From NCBI GenBank assembly GCA_019787685.1, contig JAHNUO010000018.1, positions 186,001 to 250,000 of the forward strand: a stretch of 64,000 nt of DNA, read 5' to 3'. The position numbers and the translations under genes were made by a program. The notes below the pieces were generated by a model. That model was given only the letters and a program-made list of their open reading frames with translations, searched no databases and was not told where the DNA came from. Origin of the DNA: Chiua virens (Eukaryota; Basidiomycota; Agaricomycetes; Boletales; Boletaceae). Of this stretch, positions 11,901 to 21,316 are shown piece by piece; positions within the stretch are counted from its first letter, which is position 1, and every line of letters starts with the position of its first letter.

Positions 11901-12488
11901 TTGTCCTCTTTACTGAGACCACAAAAAATAGTGACTTCCCTCCCTCTCTCCATTGTCGCCGCCGCCAACGAAGCCTTCCCTGACATCAAGGAAGAGCCTT
12001 ACGTACTTGATGCCGCCTATCTCGCTGAGGTAGTTGCCTTAGAGGACCTTGATCCCGAGGACAGGACAGACACAGAGATATTCCATGCCTTACTAGGCCA
12101 CTTTTTAGGAGACGATTCATCGCTCCCAGACTACTCAACCACCAGAGAGTCAACCCGGTCCGACAGCCCGGAATTACGGTATCCAACTGAGGAACCAAAG
12201 TGCGAATATTTCCCCGCTCCTATCCCTGAAAGAGAACCGTCCCCATTCCCTCCTGCTCCATTAAGAGAGCCCTCTGAGGAAAGTTTCGGAGACCCTAACG
12301 ATTGGCTCCCACCCAGAGAGATTGAAAGGAGAAACGCTAGAACGGAGTTAGAAAGGAAAAGAATACTTAGGCGCTACAAAGCTAACCGAGTACCTTCTCG
12401 TATCCGCCCATACTCACAGTACGATAACCGAGAGTTCCCATCCTTACGACCTAGAAACACTCTCAGGATCCCCTCTCGCTACTTATAA
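11901..12488 (+). CDS. ATG-less leader ORF of element B
   Basis: About 195 codons are open between a TGA at 11898-11900 and a TAA at 12486-12488, with no ATG anywhere in frame. The N-terminal two thirds are acidic and proline-rich (IKEEPYVLDAAYLAEV, EYFPAPIPEREPSPFP). The C-terminal third is strongly basic (REIERRNARTELERKRIL, RIRPYSQYDNREFPSLRPR). The length and codon pattern look coding. Expression would need a near-cognate start, an upstream spliced exon, or an RNA role. The product is unknown; the basic tail suggests nucleic-acid binding, which is inference. Confidence 0.4.
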   Translation: MSSLLRPQKIVTSLPLSIVAAANEAFPDIKEEPYVLDAAYLAEVVALEDLDPEDRTDTEIFHALLGHFLGDDSSLPDYSTTRESTRSDSPELRYPTEEPKCEYFPAPIPEREPSPFPPAPLREPSEESFGDPNDWLPPREIERRNARTELERKRILRRYKANRVPSRIRPYSQYDNREFPSLRPRNTLRIPSRYL

Positions 12489-12504
12489 ATAGCAAATTCA
12501 TTTT

Positions 12505-12750
12505 ATGTCTTGGGAACTCATTGTAATCGCATTTATCATCTCTTGCACAATCACCACATTCTATTTCGGCTACATCGCATTCTACCTTACTAACAAGGTA
12601 CAAGAATCTCAAAGGCCAATTTACGTCTCCATCAAACGACGAGACTACCCTTTCGCAGTCACCTTCGGTCTTTTCTCACCCTACGAAGAATACGGAACAG
12701 CCACCGCTAACGCTTGGGGAGCACCAGAGCCTGCAACTGATGCTTGGTAA
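12505..12750 (+). CDS. small membrane protein upstream of gag (element B)
   Basis: 81 residues from ATG 12505. Residues about 5-29 form a hydrophobic segment (IVIAFIISCTITTFYFGYIA), a likely single transmembrane helix, followed by a basic patch (SIKRRD). The TAA at 12748-12750 is two bases before the gag ATG (12753), so the two ORFs are tightly packed. An ORF of similar layout remains in remnant C (18449-18631). A membrane microprotein before gag is not a standard Ty3/Gypsy component; its function is unknown. Confidence 0.5.
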   Translation: MSWELIVIAFIISCTITTFYFGYIAFYLTNKVQESQRPIYVSIKRRDYPFAVTFGLFSPYEEYGTATANAWGAPEPATDAW

Positions 12751-12752
12751 AT

Positions 12753-13925
12753 ATGTCAGGATACACCTACGCCACCGCCCTCAAAGATCTCAACAACCAA
12801 TCGTTGAATGATGGAGATCGTCTCACGGCATCGGCTTGGCTAGTCCAAGAACTCACCAATGTAGTCGCCACACTAGAAAACAAAATAAACGCTGGAGCAG
12901 CCGCACCAGCTGCCACCTCATCTAAAGTCGAAATATTCGCAGACCCCAGTCTCTATGACGGAGATCAAACCAAATTCGAAGAATGGTGGGCTAAGATGAA
13001 AGGATGGCTTGATATCAATCAGAGGGCTATTGCCCCTGATTCACACCATGCGGTACTTGCCGTACTCTCACGTCTCAAAGGAGCAAAAAGCTCGCAATTC
13101 ACCGAGACAAGATTAGCTCAAGGTTCTAAACTCACATGGGCACAATTGGTCGTGGACATAGAAGGAATGTTCCGACAAAACAATAAAGTGGACTGGGCTC
13201 GTACCCAATTGGAAAACCTGAAACAGGGTAACATGAGGGTCGAAGACTTCATAGTCCGATGGGAAAATCTGTGGCAACAAGCCCAGATCGATCCCACACA
13301 TGCCATAAGGCTTCTGGAAACAAATACCGCCAGGAGCATAATATTCCAAATCTTCAAAGACGGACAACAGCAAGATCCGAATGATCCGATCTATACAAAC
13401 TCGGCCTACCCCTCCTTCATTTCCGACCGCAATCAAGCAGTCACCAAATACCTTGCTGCAATTCGCACAGCAGGAAACTCCTTCGAGTCAATCAACTATG
13501 TCCGAGGAGAAAGGAATTGGAAAAACAAGGACCCCAATGCAATGGACATAGGGGCCATTACCTACGAAAAAGACAAAGATGGCTGGTTTACTGGCAAAGA
13601 AGTTAGGGCGTTCGGCCAAAAGAAGGCCAACCCCAAAAACAAATGCTTCAACTGCGGGGAACAAGGACACATTCCGAGGGAATGTCCGAAACCCAAAGTG
13701 CAATGTCCGGAATGCAAATTCTATGCCGGCAATCACAAAGCCTCATGTGGTAAAACTCGAAAAGCGAGATCCACATCTCAAAAGGAAACCCCTATGGCTT
13801 CCACCTCTTCAGTCCTGGATAAGGACCCCTTCGCGGCCATCCGAGGAATGACTCCTGAGGAAGTACAGGCTTACTATTACGACAAATACGAAACCGAAAA
13901 GAAGGGAAAAGGCAAAGTGAACTGA
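12753..13925 (+). CDS. gag: Gag polyprotein of element B with tandem zinc knuckles
   Basis: 390 residues; the ATG at 12753 is the first in frame after the upstream ORF ends. The capsid-like region carries the retrotransposon gag signature (FEEWWAKMKGWL, VEDFIVRWENLWQQA). Near residues 290-330 come a CCHC knuckle (CFNCGEQGHIPREC) and a second cysteine/histidine module (CPECKFYAGNHKASC). The C-terminus is lysine-rich and contains the -1 frameshift heptamer. No lesion was seen. It would form the virus-like particle and bind element RNA. Confidence 0.85.
   Translation: MSGYTYATALKDLNNQSLNDGDRLTASAWLVQELTNVVATLENKINAGAAAPAATSSKVEIFADPSLYDGDQTKFEEWWAKMKGWLDINQRAIAPDSHHAVLAVLSRLKGAKSSQFTETRLAQGSKLTWAQLVVDIEGMFRQNNKVDWARTQLENLKQGNMRVEDFIVRWENLWQQAQIDPTHAIRLLETNTARSIIFQIFKDGQQQDPNDPIYTNSAYPSFISDRNQAVTKYLAAIRTAGNSFESINYVRGERNWKNKDPNAMDIGAITYEKDKDGWFTGKEVRAFGQKKANPKNKCFNCGEQGHIPRECPKPKVQCPECKFYAGNHKASCGKTRKARSTSQKETPMASTSSVLDKDPFAAIRGMTPEEVQAYYYDKYETEKKGKGKVN
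13904..13910 (+). promoter_or_regulatory. -1 ribosomal frameshift heptamer of element B
   Basis: GGGAAAA read in the gag frame as G_GGA_AAA fits the canonical X_XXY_YYZ slippery form. The pol frame (-1) is open from 13859, gag stops at 13923-13925, and the heptamer lies inside the 67-nt overlap. No convincing downstream pseudoknot was worked out. Confidence 0.7.
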
Positions 13926-16900
13926 GTAAACTGGGATCTCACATTCGCACTACCCTTCCTAAATATTATGAAAACACTGTTTCTTTAAATTTCGATTTCA
14001 AATACTCCGAAATACCTCCCTGGCAAGAGGATAAACTACCTAAATCACCAAAAACAACAGAAAACGAAAGCGTTGACAGCGTCTCTGCAGAGCGTGGTGG
14101 ACACGATAGTTCCGTGCTTAATTCTGTCCCAAAACAAATACCCGATGGGTCTTTCATTAGATCCACATCGGTAGAAAAAGAAATCATCTTACCAATCTTG
14201 GTATCCCCAGTAAACCAAATTGGTTATGTAGGAGCAAAAGCGCTCTTAGATAGTGGAGCTAATGCGATCTTCATACACGAGGATTACGTCGCTAAGCATA
14301 AACTTCCTACTCACGCACTTCCCCATGCCATACAAGTCTTTAATGTCGATGGAACCAAGAATCAAGCGGGTTCTATTACTCACACCACACAACTATTAAT
14401 CAATTACAAAGGACACAGGGAAATAGTGGATGCAGAAATTACCAACCTTGGAAAGAACGACCTTATCCTCGGATACACATGGTTAAAACACCACAACCCC
14501 CATATTGATTGGTCCACTGGATCGGTTGTAATGCGGAGATGCCCTGAATCATGCCATTCTCAAGAAGAAGACGATTTCTTGGATTCCATAATCGCAGAAG
14601 AACTTAAGTATGCAAACTCTATCGCGGAATCTCGTATTTTTACCGCAAACATGGAAACTCCACCTTCTCCTCCTAAGGAACGCACTCTTGAAGAGATGGT
14701 CCCACAAGAATATATGAAATATGCTAAAGTATTTGGAAAAACAGAATCCGAAAGGATACCATTACGCAAACCATGGGATCACAGCATTGACCTAAAAGAG
14801 TCTTTCGTTCCCAAGAAGGGTCGCTTAATACCCCTCTCTGTCACCGAACAAGAGGAGGTTTCCGCATTCATTGACGACCAATTAAAGAAAGGTTACATCA
14901 GACCCTCTAAGTCCGAACAAACATCTCCAGTCTTCTTTGTCCCAAAGAAAGATGGAAAGAAGCGTATGGTTCAGGATTACCAATACCTAAACGAACATAC
15001 AAGCAAAAACAACTATCCCTTACCGCTTATCTCGCAGCTTATGGACAAACTAAAAGACGCTAAGCTATTCACAAAAATGGATCTCCGATGGGGATACAAT
15101 AATGTACGCATCAAAGAAGGCGACGAATGGAAGGCAGCTTTTGTCTGTCACCGTGGGTCTTTCGAACCCATCGTCATGTACTTTGGATTATGTAACTCCC
15201 CAGCAACGTTTCAAACCATGATGAACGAAATCTTTGCCGATATGAATGGCGTTGTTGTCGTCTACATCGATGACCTTATGATCTTTACAGACACTGATGA
15301 TTATGAAACTCATGACAAAATCGTACTTGAAGTGCTTAAACGCCTCGAAGAGAACAATCTATACGTAAAACCAGAAAAATGCTTCTTCCGCGTAAAAGAA
15401 GTGGACTTCCTCGGAATGATCATGGGAACTGATGGGATTAAAATGGATAATGAAAAGACCAAAGCAGTAGCCGAATGGCCAACTCCCACCTCAGTCAAAC
15501 ACATCCGAAGTTTCCTCGGACTTGCCAACTTCTATCACAGATTCATTAAAGATTATGGAAAAATAGCACGACCTTTACATGACCTTACAAAAAAGGATCA
15601 GAAATTCGAATGGACCTTCGCTTGTGACGAAGCGTTCACTATGCTTAAAAAGGCTTTTACGACAGCCCCTATCTTAGCCTATCCGGATCAGAATGCCAAA
15701 TATCGCTTGGAATGTGATTCATCGGATTTCGCTACAGGAGCAGTTCTATCTCTAGAAAAAGAAGGACTATGGCACCCTGTCGCTTACAATAGCCACTCTA
15801 TGACACCAGAAGAACAGAATTACCCAATAGCTGATAAAGAAATGCTCTCAGTTATCCGCTCACTGAAACTATGGTGCCACTATCTCGAGGGTGCAAAACA
15901 TGAATTTGAAATATGGAATGACCACCAGAACCTTACGTGGTTTATGACATGCCAAGATCTTAACCAAAGACAAGCGAGATGGGCCCAATATCTCTCATGC
16001 TTTAACTTCACTTGGCACCACAAGGCTGGAGTCACTATGGGAAAAGCAGATGCCTTAAGTAGAAGAGAAGATCACATGATTGGAATCGAGGATGATAACA
16101 AAGGAATCCTTCTCATGGATCCATCTAAGATCAGATCAGCCGTCACTCTCTTATACAATGGCAATAAATTCTTATCTGACATACAACATGAAACTATGAA
16201 ATTATCACCTAATGCCATGAAACACCTACTATCTATTGGATACAAAGTCGAGGACGCCTTCCTTAGAAAGGGGGATAGGATCTTCATTCCGGATGCTTTA
16301 CGCACCAAATCTATTACCATGTTTCATGACACACCAGAAGCAGGACATCCTGGTTACGACAAAACTTTAGAACTTCTCTCACGAACCTATATATGGCCTC
16401 GTATGAACGAAGAAGTCAAAAATTATGTCTCACACTGTGAAAGATGTGCTTGATTCAAGGGTTCTAATCAAAAAACAGCAGGACTCCTACAACCCTTAGA
16501 AACACCGTCATTACCATGGGAAGATATCTCAGCAGATTTCATTACGGATCTCCCACTTTCACACTCCTATGATTCAATTCTCACGGTTGTGGATCGCTTC
16601 TCCAAAGAAGTTGAATTCATTCCCTGCCACAAAACGTGTACATCTATGGATCTCGCTAAATTATATCTCTCACACATATGGAAACACCATGGCCTCCCTA
16701 AAACCATCATATCGGATAGAGGACCACAATTCGCTTCCCAACTTATGAAAGATATATGCTCAGGGTTAAAAATAACACCCAAACTAAGCACCCCACATCA
16801 TCCACAAACAGATGGACAATCGGAACGAATGAACCGAGAAGTGCAACAATATCTTCGCATGTTCTGTGCCGAGAAGGATAACACATGGGCTGATTGGCTC

Positions 16901-17677
16901 CCCCTCGCACAATTCTCATATAACAGCAAGAAACACACTGCCACTAAATTCTCACCGTTCGAAATCACGCGTTCTTACGTCCCCAGGATGGGAATTATGC
17001 CACAATCCATGAAAAACCCGGCTGCTCAGAACTTTATTACGGATTTCTCCGAAGTTCTAGAACAAACCAAATCTAATATAGATAAAGCCGCGGAAAATAT
17101 GAAAAACATTGCAGATAGATCGAGATCAGAACCTCCCTCCTATTCGGTTGGTGATAAGGTCTGGCTCGCTACAGCAAACCTAAAAATAAAACAACATCCA
17201 AAATTCACGGATAAATGGATTGGCCCCTATGACATAATCTCTATGCATGGACCGAATGCTGTAAAGCTTCGACTCCCACGAACTATGAGAATACACCCAG
17301 TCGTAAATATTTCTCAGGTCAAACCTTACAAGGAACACCTACCCGATCAGCCGGTTTACAAACCATGGCCTATAGTAATCGGAGATGACCGAGAAGAAGA
17401 ATTTGAAGCGGAATATATCATTGATTCCCAAATGAAGGGACGCCGCCTAGAATATCTCATACACTGGAAAGGTTATGATGATGACGAAAGAACTTGGGAA
17501 CCCCTAAAGAATCTAAAGAATGCACCGGATCTTATCTCTGACTTCCATGAAGCACATCCGGATGCCCCAAGAAAACTAAAAGTCACACAAACCAAATTCA
17601 ATTCCATGTTCCGAACTTATGACGATAAAACTATGAACGAAGATGAGGATAGTCTCCATCGTCTCAATTATGAAATA

Positions 17678-17712
17678 GATCATCTGGAATCTGATCAACG
17701 AAAGGGGGATAG
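17678..17712 (+). promoter_or_regulatory. hairpin and polypurine tract of element B
   Basis: GATCA-TCTGGAATC-TGATC (17678-17696) forms a perfect 5-bp stem. Three bases later the 13-nt GAAAGGGGGATAG (17700-17712) ends at the LTR start, as expected for the plus-strand primer. The hairpin lies in pol coding sequence. Compare 19675-19710 and 20128-20163. Confidence 0.6.
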
Positions 17713-18142
17713 TGTTACGATACCAACTTTTCCTCACTTCTCAACTCCAACGTTCAACCAATTCTAATTATAAACGCCTCATGTCAAGGCTGTCCAAAGG
17801 ATCATATCCGATTGGCTGCCACAATAACACAGCATCCATCAACACATGTTCTTATCTATTCATTTCCCTTATCACTGACTCATCACCAGCAGTGCAAGGC
17901 TATGCTCTTATCTATGACTCATATACATTCACACCTTATCATCCAATAGGATACATTATGCTTATCTACGTAGTTCATACTCAGATTAGAACTCTGATAT
18001 CCATGTAGTATATAAACCCCATGAATAACAGCCAGAGAGCTCTAACAAAGTTCTCTTGGAGTTTTTGCCTCTTCACTGGACTGAACCCCCTCTCATCCAA
18101 CCACTACCACTTTAACAGTCTAGGTTGTTCTAGGTTGTTTCA
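17713..18142 (+). repeat. 3' LTR of element B
   Basis: 430 bp, nearly the same as 11267-11698. The first 55 nt also encode the end of pol. Differences from the 5' LTR include several C/T changes and small indels. Confidence 0.85.
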
Positions 18143-18448
18143 AAATGTGTCTCATTGAAGAAACTGTCCCTCTCCTATAGGGTTAACCTCACAGAAACTT
18201 CACGTTATCACAGAAACTCCCCTTCATCTATAAGGTTAACCTCGGAGATACCCGGATTCAAATAAGTCATCATAACGCAATAGGAAACTCCTTGGTCCAA
18301 ATAAGCCGTCTTCTATACGCAGTACCATAATAGGAAATCCTCAGTTTCATACGCAGTATCCACACCCACGCTTAATAAGACGTCACCTATACGCAATAAG
18401 CACCACAGCCTCCAAGCTTCTAATTACAGCCACCAAGCTTCTAATTCA

Positions 18449-18631
18449 ATGAACGCAGAAACATCCATCTCGTTCGCACTCTTCGTGATCTCCATTAGCA
18501 TCACATTCCATGTGTACATCGTCTACAGGGCAGTATCCACGTTTCAATCCGCTTTACCAGCACCTTTACCCATTCGGATCCGTCCCACGTACATCGATAC
18601 ACACGCACCAGAAGAAGATATAACATATTAA
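18449..18631 (+). CDS. small membrane ORF in remnant C
   Basis: 60 residues from ATG 18449. An N-terminal hydrophobic segment (ISFALFVISISITFHVYIVY) is followed by a proline/arginine tail (LPIRIRPTY). Length, hydrophobic start and tail resemble the 81-residue ORF before gag in element B, so it may be its homologue in a different position. Function unknown. Confidence 0.3.
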   Translation: MNAETSISFALFVISISITFHVYIVYRAVSTFQSALPAPLPIRIRPTYIDTHAPEEDITY

Positions 18632-19674
18632 TCTCTTCACACAAGGTGCCCTTCATCACTAAGGTTAACCACGCGCATACCACATGTTTTCAATAACAAC
18701 ATAGCCACCATGCTTCAAATTCCCATCGTTTATAACTATTAAAATGATACACATAGCCTTCATGCTTCCAATTCACAGCCTCTATGCTTCTAATTCACAT
18801 CGCTTATAAAATTACAAAAGCAACATTCACAAGAAGAATCATAATTGGTTCTATCTTCATCATGCCATCAAGCTTCTAATTCTCATCGCTTAAAAATCAT
18901 TAAAGCAATACATGGAGAAGTCATAATAGGCTTAACCAAATCATGACGTAAAACTTATAAAAAGCTTATGTCCGAAACGACACTAAACTACCACATTATG
19001 TTTATGTCCGAAATGACATAAAACTACTTCTTTCCGGTTCATAATAGAACCAACCTCTCAGGTGGCCTTATAAGTCATTAAAGGTTAAAACCGCACAAAC
19101 CACGATCATATAAATGACTCATCAGTTAAATAAATATCAAATGAGAAGTATCTCGGTTCAAATAAGTCGTCACCTATACGCAGTACCAACAATAGAACTC
19201 TCTCACGATTGAAACACCATCGGTTTAATAAAGATCAATTACACAACTATGCACTAATGGTCCGGAATGACCACAGCAAAAACTACATCGCTTGAAATAA
19301 AGCACACTCTTTTGAATGAGAATCACAAATGATTAGAGCCATAATAGATCCTAGGATTCAAATAAGCCGTCACCTATACGCAGTATCCATCTTAAAGAAA
19401 TCTCAGAGCCAAATATCGAAGATGATCAAATGTTCACACACTATGACATATTGATTCATAATAGGATCAAATTACTGTCTACAATAGGCGAAAATCCTTC
19501 AAATTATAAAACCAGTTTTATTTAAACATCAGTCGCTTTAACTAGCAGAACCACATTATGAAACATTATGAAATAAAACACCGGGTCACCCCTTTACATA
19601 ATCAACCAAAAGGAGGCAAAATCTTAAACCCACCCACCTCACCCTTATACCGGGATGACAATCTTACATCTTGT

Positions 19675-19710
19675 GTCGTCCGTGGAAGAACGACCGCAGA
19701 GAGGAGGTAG
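19675..19710 (+). promoter_or_regulatory. second hairpin plus polypurine tract (central copy) in remnant C
   Basis: GTCGT-CCGTGGAAGA-ACGAC (19675-19694), three bases, then AGAGAGGAGGTAG (19698-19710). The 13-nt tract is identical to the one at 20151-20163, but here it is not followed by an LTR. It could be a central polypurine tract or the scar of a duplication. Confidence 0.5.
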
Positions 19711-20127
19711 TAGGTAGGGAATGCAATGACCGGATCTATGTTAAAAGGACATGGACTTTATGAAGAAGAATAGGAAAGGATTAGAGTATTCTGATGAAAA
19801 GAGGATCTCTTTAGAGAGCACCCGTGTGTGCGAACTTTTCACTTTTCACTTCTTAGAGATTCCAAACAATTCCTCAATTATGCAAATTATGCAAAAACCT
19901 TCGGATCTTTATATCCAACCCCTATGGAAACTTTTATCCAACAACTTTTGAATCCATTCAAAAATAAAAGGTTTTAATAAGACGTCTTCCATACGCAATA
20001 CCTTACCAAAAGAAAATACAAAAGAACGAAAATGACCTCGATCTTAATAAGCCGTCCTCTATACGCAATATCACCATAAGTCACCAAAACAATCACAAAA
20101 ATATTTCATATCTTTTATCTTTATTTT

Positions 20128-20163
20128 CTCGTCCGTGGAAGTACGAGTTTAGAGAGGAGGTAG
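20128..20163 (+). promoter_or_regulatory. hairpin and 3' polypurine tract of remnant C
   Basis: CTCGT-CCGTGGAAGT-ACGAG (20128-20147), three bases, then AGAGAGGAGGTAG (20151-20163), directly followed by the LTR at 20164. The outermost stem pair is C-G here and G-C in the copy at 19675, a compensatory change with the loop kept. Confidence 0.6.
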
Positions 20164-20804
20164 TGTTACAATCACATTTCACATAATTCTTTCGCCTTCC
20201 TACTCAACGCTCTCAACCACTATACAAGATACACAATATCTATTACGGCATACATTGCCTCATGCCAAGGCTATACTCAGGATCTTATCCGATTGGCCAT
20301 TCCTTTATGACTCACTATGATTCATTATTAGACACGTGTTATCACATGATGTCATAACCCATGCACAATACACATGTATTCACACATTATCTCTTATCTA
20401 TGATTCCCTATGACTCATATCTATTATTAAAGCAGTGCTTATCTCATAACATGCTTATACCGCATTGTTACAGCATTGTTTCCTCATGTCTTTATCTATG
20501 ACTCACATACATGCATATACCTCATGTTTTCCCACCTTATCTACTAATCAGGACACTCATACTTATCTATGTATTCATACTCCGATTGTAGCTCCGATTG
20601 TACTTTTAGTATATAAGACTTGAATGCAGCACCAAGGGAACTCTAACAAAGTTCACCTCTGGTTTTCCTCCATTGTCTCTCATAGACGGATCTCCTCTGT
20701 AGTTCTCGCCTCACTCGTTAGACTTGCTTGCATTCCAACCTTACACTGACCACTACAACCACTCGCAAGTAACTCATAGTCTACGTTTGTTCTAGGTTGT
20801 TACA
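20164..20804 (+). repeat. LTR of remnant C, related to the LTR of element B
   Basis: 641 bp, TGTTACA...GTTGTTACA. It shares the TATATAA box (near 20611), the following CTAACAAAGTTC self-priming segment (near 20643) and the TTCTAGGTTGTT end with element B, but is otherwise diverged. No intact 5' partner LTR is present. Confidence 0.65.
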
Positions 20805-21001
20805 ATCTACTCAAATCAATACTCTCATCGCCTTGCCTCCACCTGGATACTTTTACATCGACCGCTTTTCATCCCAGATCGTCCAGCAGCCTCTAGGACT
20901 CTTAGACAAACCTGAATCCATCATTCCTTCTAACATAACCTCCCTTGGGACGAACCTATCGCCCCACCTTTCTTCTTATCACCAATTATTACTTTTCTAC
21001 A
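20805..21001 (+). repeat. 3' LTR fragment of element A
   Basis: 197 bp matching the end of the LTR at 7107-7756 and ending TTTTCTACA, followed by the GCGA duplication. Its 5' part is missing, replaced by the LTR of remnant C. Confidence 0.75.
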
Positions 21002-21316
21002 GCGATGCAGCCGGTCGTGTGACTTGCCCTTGAACAAGCTATTGAAGTAGATCCGACAGAACGACGCCTTGTGTACATATTTGCCCTCCACGGCCAGAAA
21101 GTCATTGGGCCGAATACCAGGTCCAGTGGGTAACGGTTGCATGGAGGGCTCCAAGTTCTGAACAATGCTGCATGTGGATTCTGAAGTCAAATCATTGATA
21201 GTGAGGGACTCGAGTTGCTCCTCAAGATCAAGGATTGGGTTCTCATCAGCAATCTCAAGGTTTTCATTGGTGGCAACACCCGGGACGGAACCCTTGACAT
21301 TCGCAGATTCAGGGGG
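21002..21316 (-). pseudogene. transposase-like gene, middle block
   Basis: A 300-bp piece of the same minus-strand gene lying between the two retrotransposon insertions. It reads PPESANVKGSVPGV... through ...GKSHDRLHR. On the right it continues the frame of 29781 upward once one GGGGG copy is dropped. On the left it joins the block ending at 7106 once one GCGA copy is dropped, giving HRVRGFTSVKK across the junction. No stop codon occurs in this piece. Confidence 0.65.

Larger units (their letters stand above)
13859..17767 (+). pseudogene. pol: Pol polyprotein of element B (PR-RT-RH-IN-chromodomain), one stop
   Basis: One frame in -1 relation to gag. Domains in order: aspartic protease (LLDSGANAIFIHEDYV, near 14250), reverse transcriptase with FTKMDLRWGYNNVRI and active site YIDDLMIF (near 15270), and RNase H (CDSSDFATGAVLS, near 15720). 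Integrase follows, with an HHCC zinc region (HPGYDKTLELL...HCERC, near 16345-16450) and a DDE core (ADFITDL; ISDRGPQF; SERMNREVQ). Last come a GPY-type module (KWIGPYDII) and a chromodomain (EYLIHWKGYDDDERTWEP, near 17450). A TGA at 16451-16453 directly follows HCERCA; the same frame continues as FKGSNQKTAGLL, so it is a single nonsense change. The ORF ends 55 nt inside the 3' LTR. Confidence 0.85.
11267..18142 (+). mobile_element. Ty3/Gypsy chromovirus B, nearly complete
   Basis: A 6,876-bp element with LTRs 11267-11698 and 17713-18142, which differ at roughly a dozen places. Order: LTR, PBS, ATG-less ORF, small membrane ORF, gag, -1 frameshift site, protease-RT-RNaseH-integrase-chromodomain, polypurine tract, LTR. 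Flanks do not match as a target duplication (CATTG at left, AAATG at right), so one side may have been exchanged by recombination with the related remnant C that follows directly. The only lesion seen in pol is a TGA at 16451-16453. Confidence 0.85.
18143..20163 (+). mobile_element. remnant C: 3' interior of a related element, rich in short repeats
   Basis: About 2 kb of AT-rich, mostly non-coding DNA directly after element B. It carries at least six dispersed copies of a motif of form AATAAG-N-CGTC followed by CTATACGCA (near 18300, 18374, 19160, 19360, 19976, 20045). A second motif, GCTTCTAATTC (near 18417, 18435, 18785, 18870), and GGTTAACC palindromes (near 18182, 18233, 18662) also recur. 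It ends in a polypurine tract and an LTR related to that of B, so it is the 3' end of a related element whose gag and pol are lost. Confidence 0.55.
7107..21001 (+). mobile_element. LTR retrotransposon A, decayed, with nested elements
   Basis: Inserted into the transposase-like gene. GCGA is found on both sides (7103-7106 and 21002-21005). The ends are TGTAG...CTACA. The left LTR is full length (7107-7756) but only the last 197 bp of the right LTR survive (20805-21001), directly abutting the end of another LTR (20804). A gag remnant is present, but no pol of its own was found. The interior also holds a small zinc-binding gene (10535-11228), chromovirus B (11267-18142) and remnant C (18143-20804). 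Missing pol and the truncated right LTR suggest deletion or recombination between nested elements. Confidence 0.7.

Noticed and set aside
13911..13980. A stimulatory pseudoknot after the GGGAAAA site
   Set aside because: Only a weak GTGA/TCAC pairing was found by eye; not enough to call.
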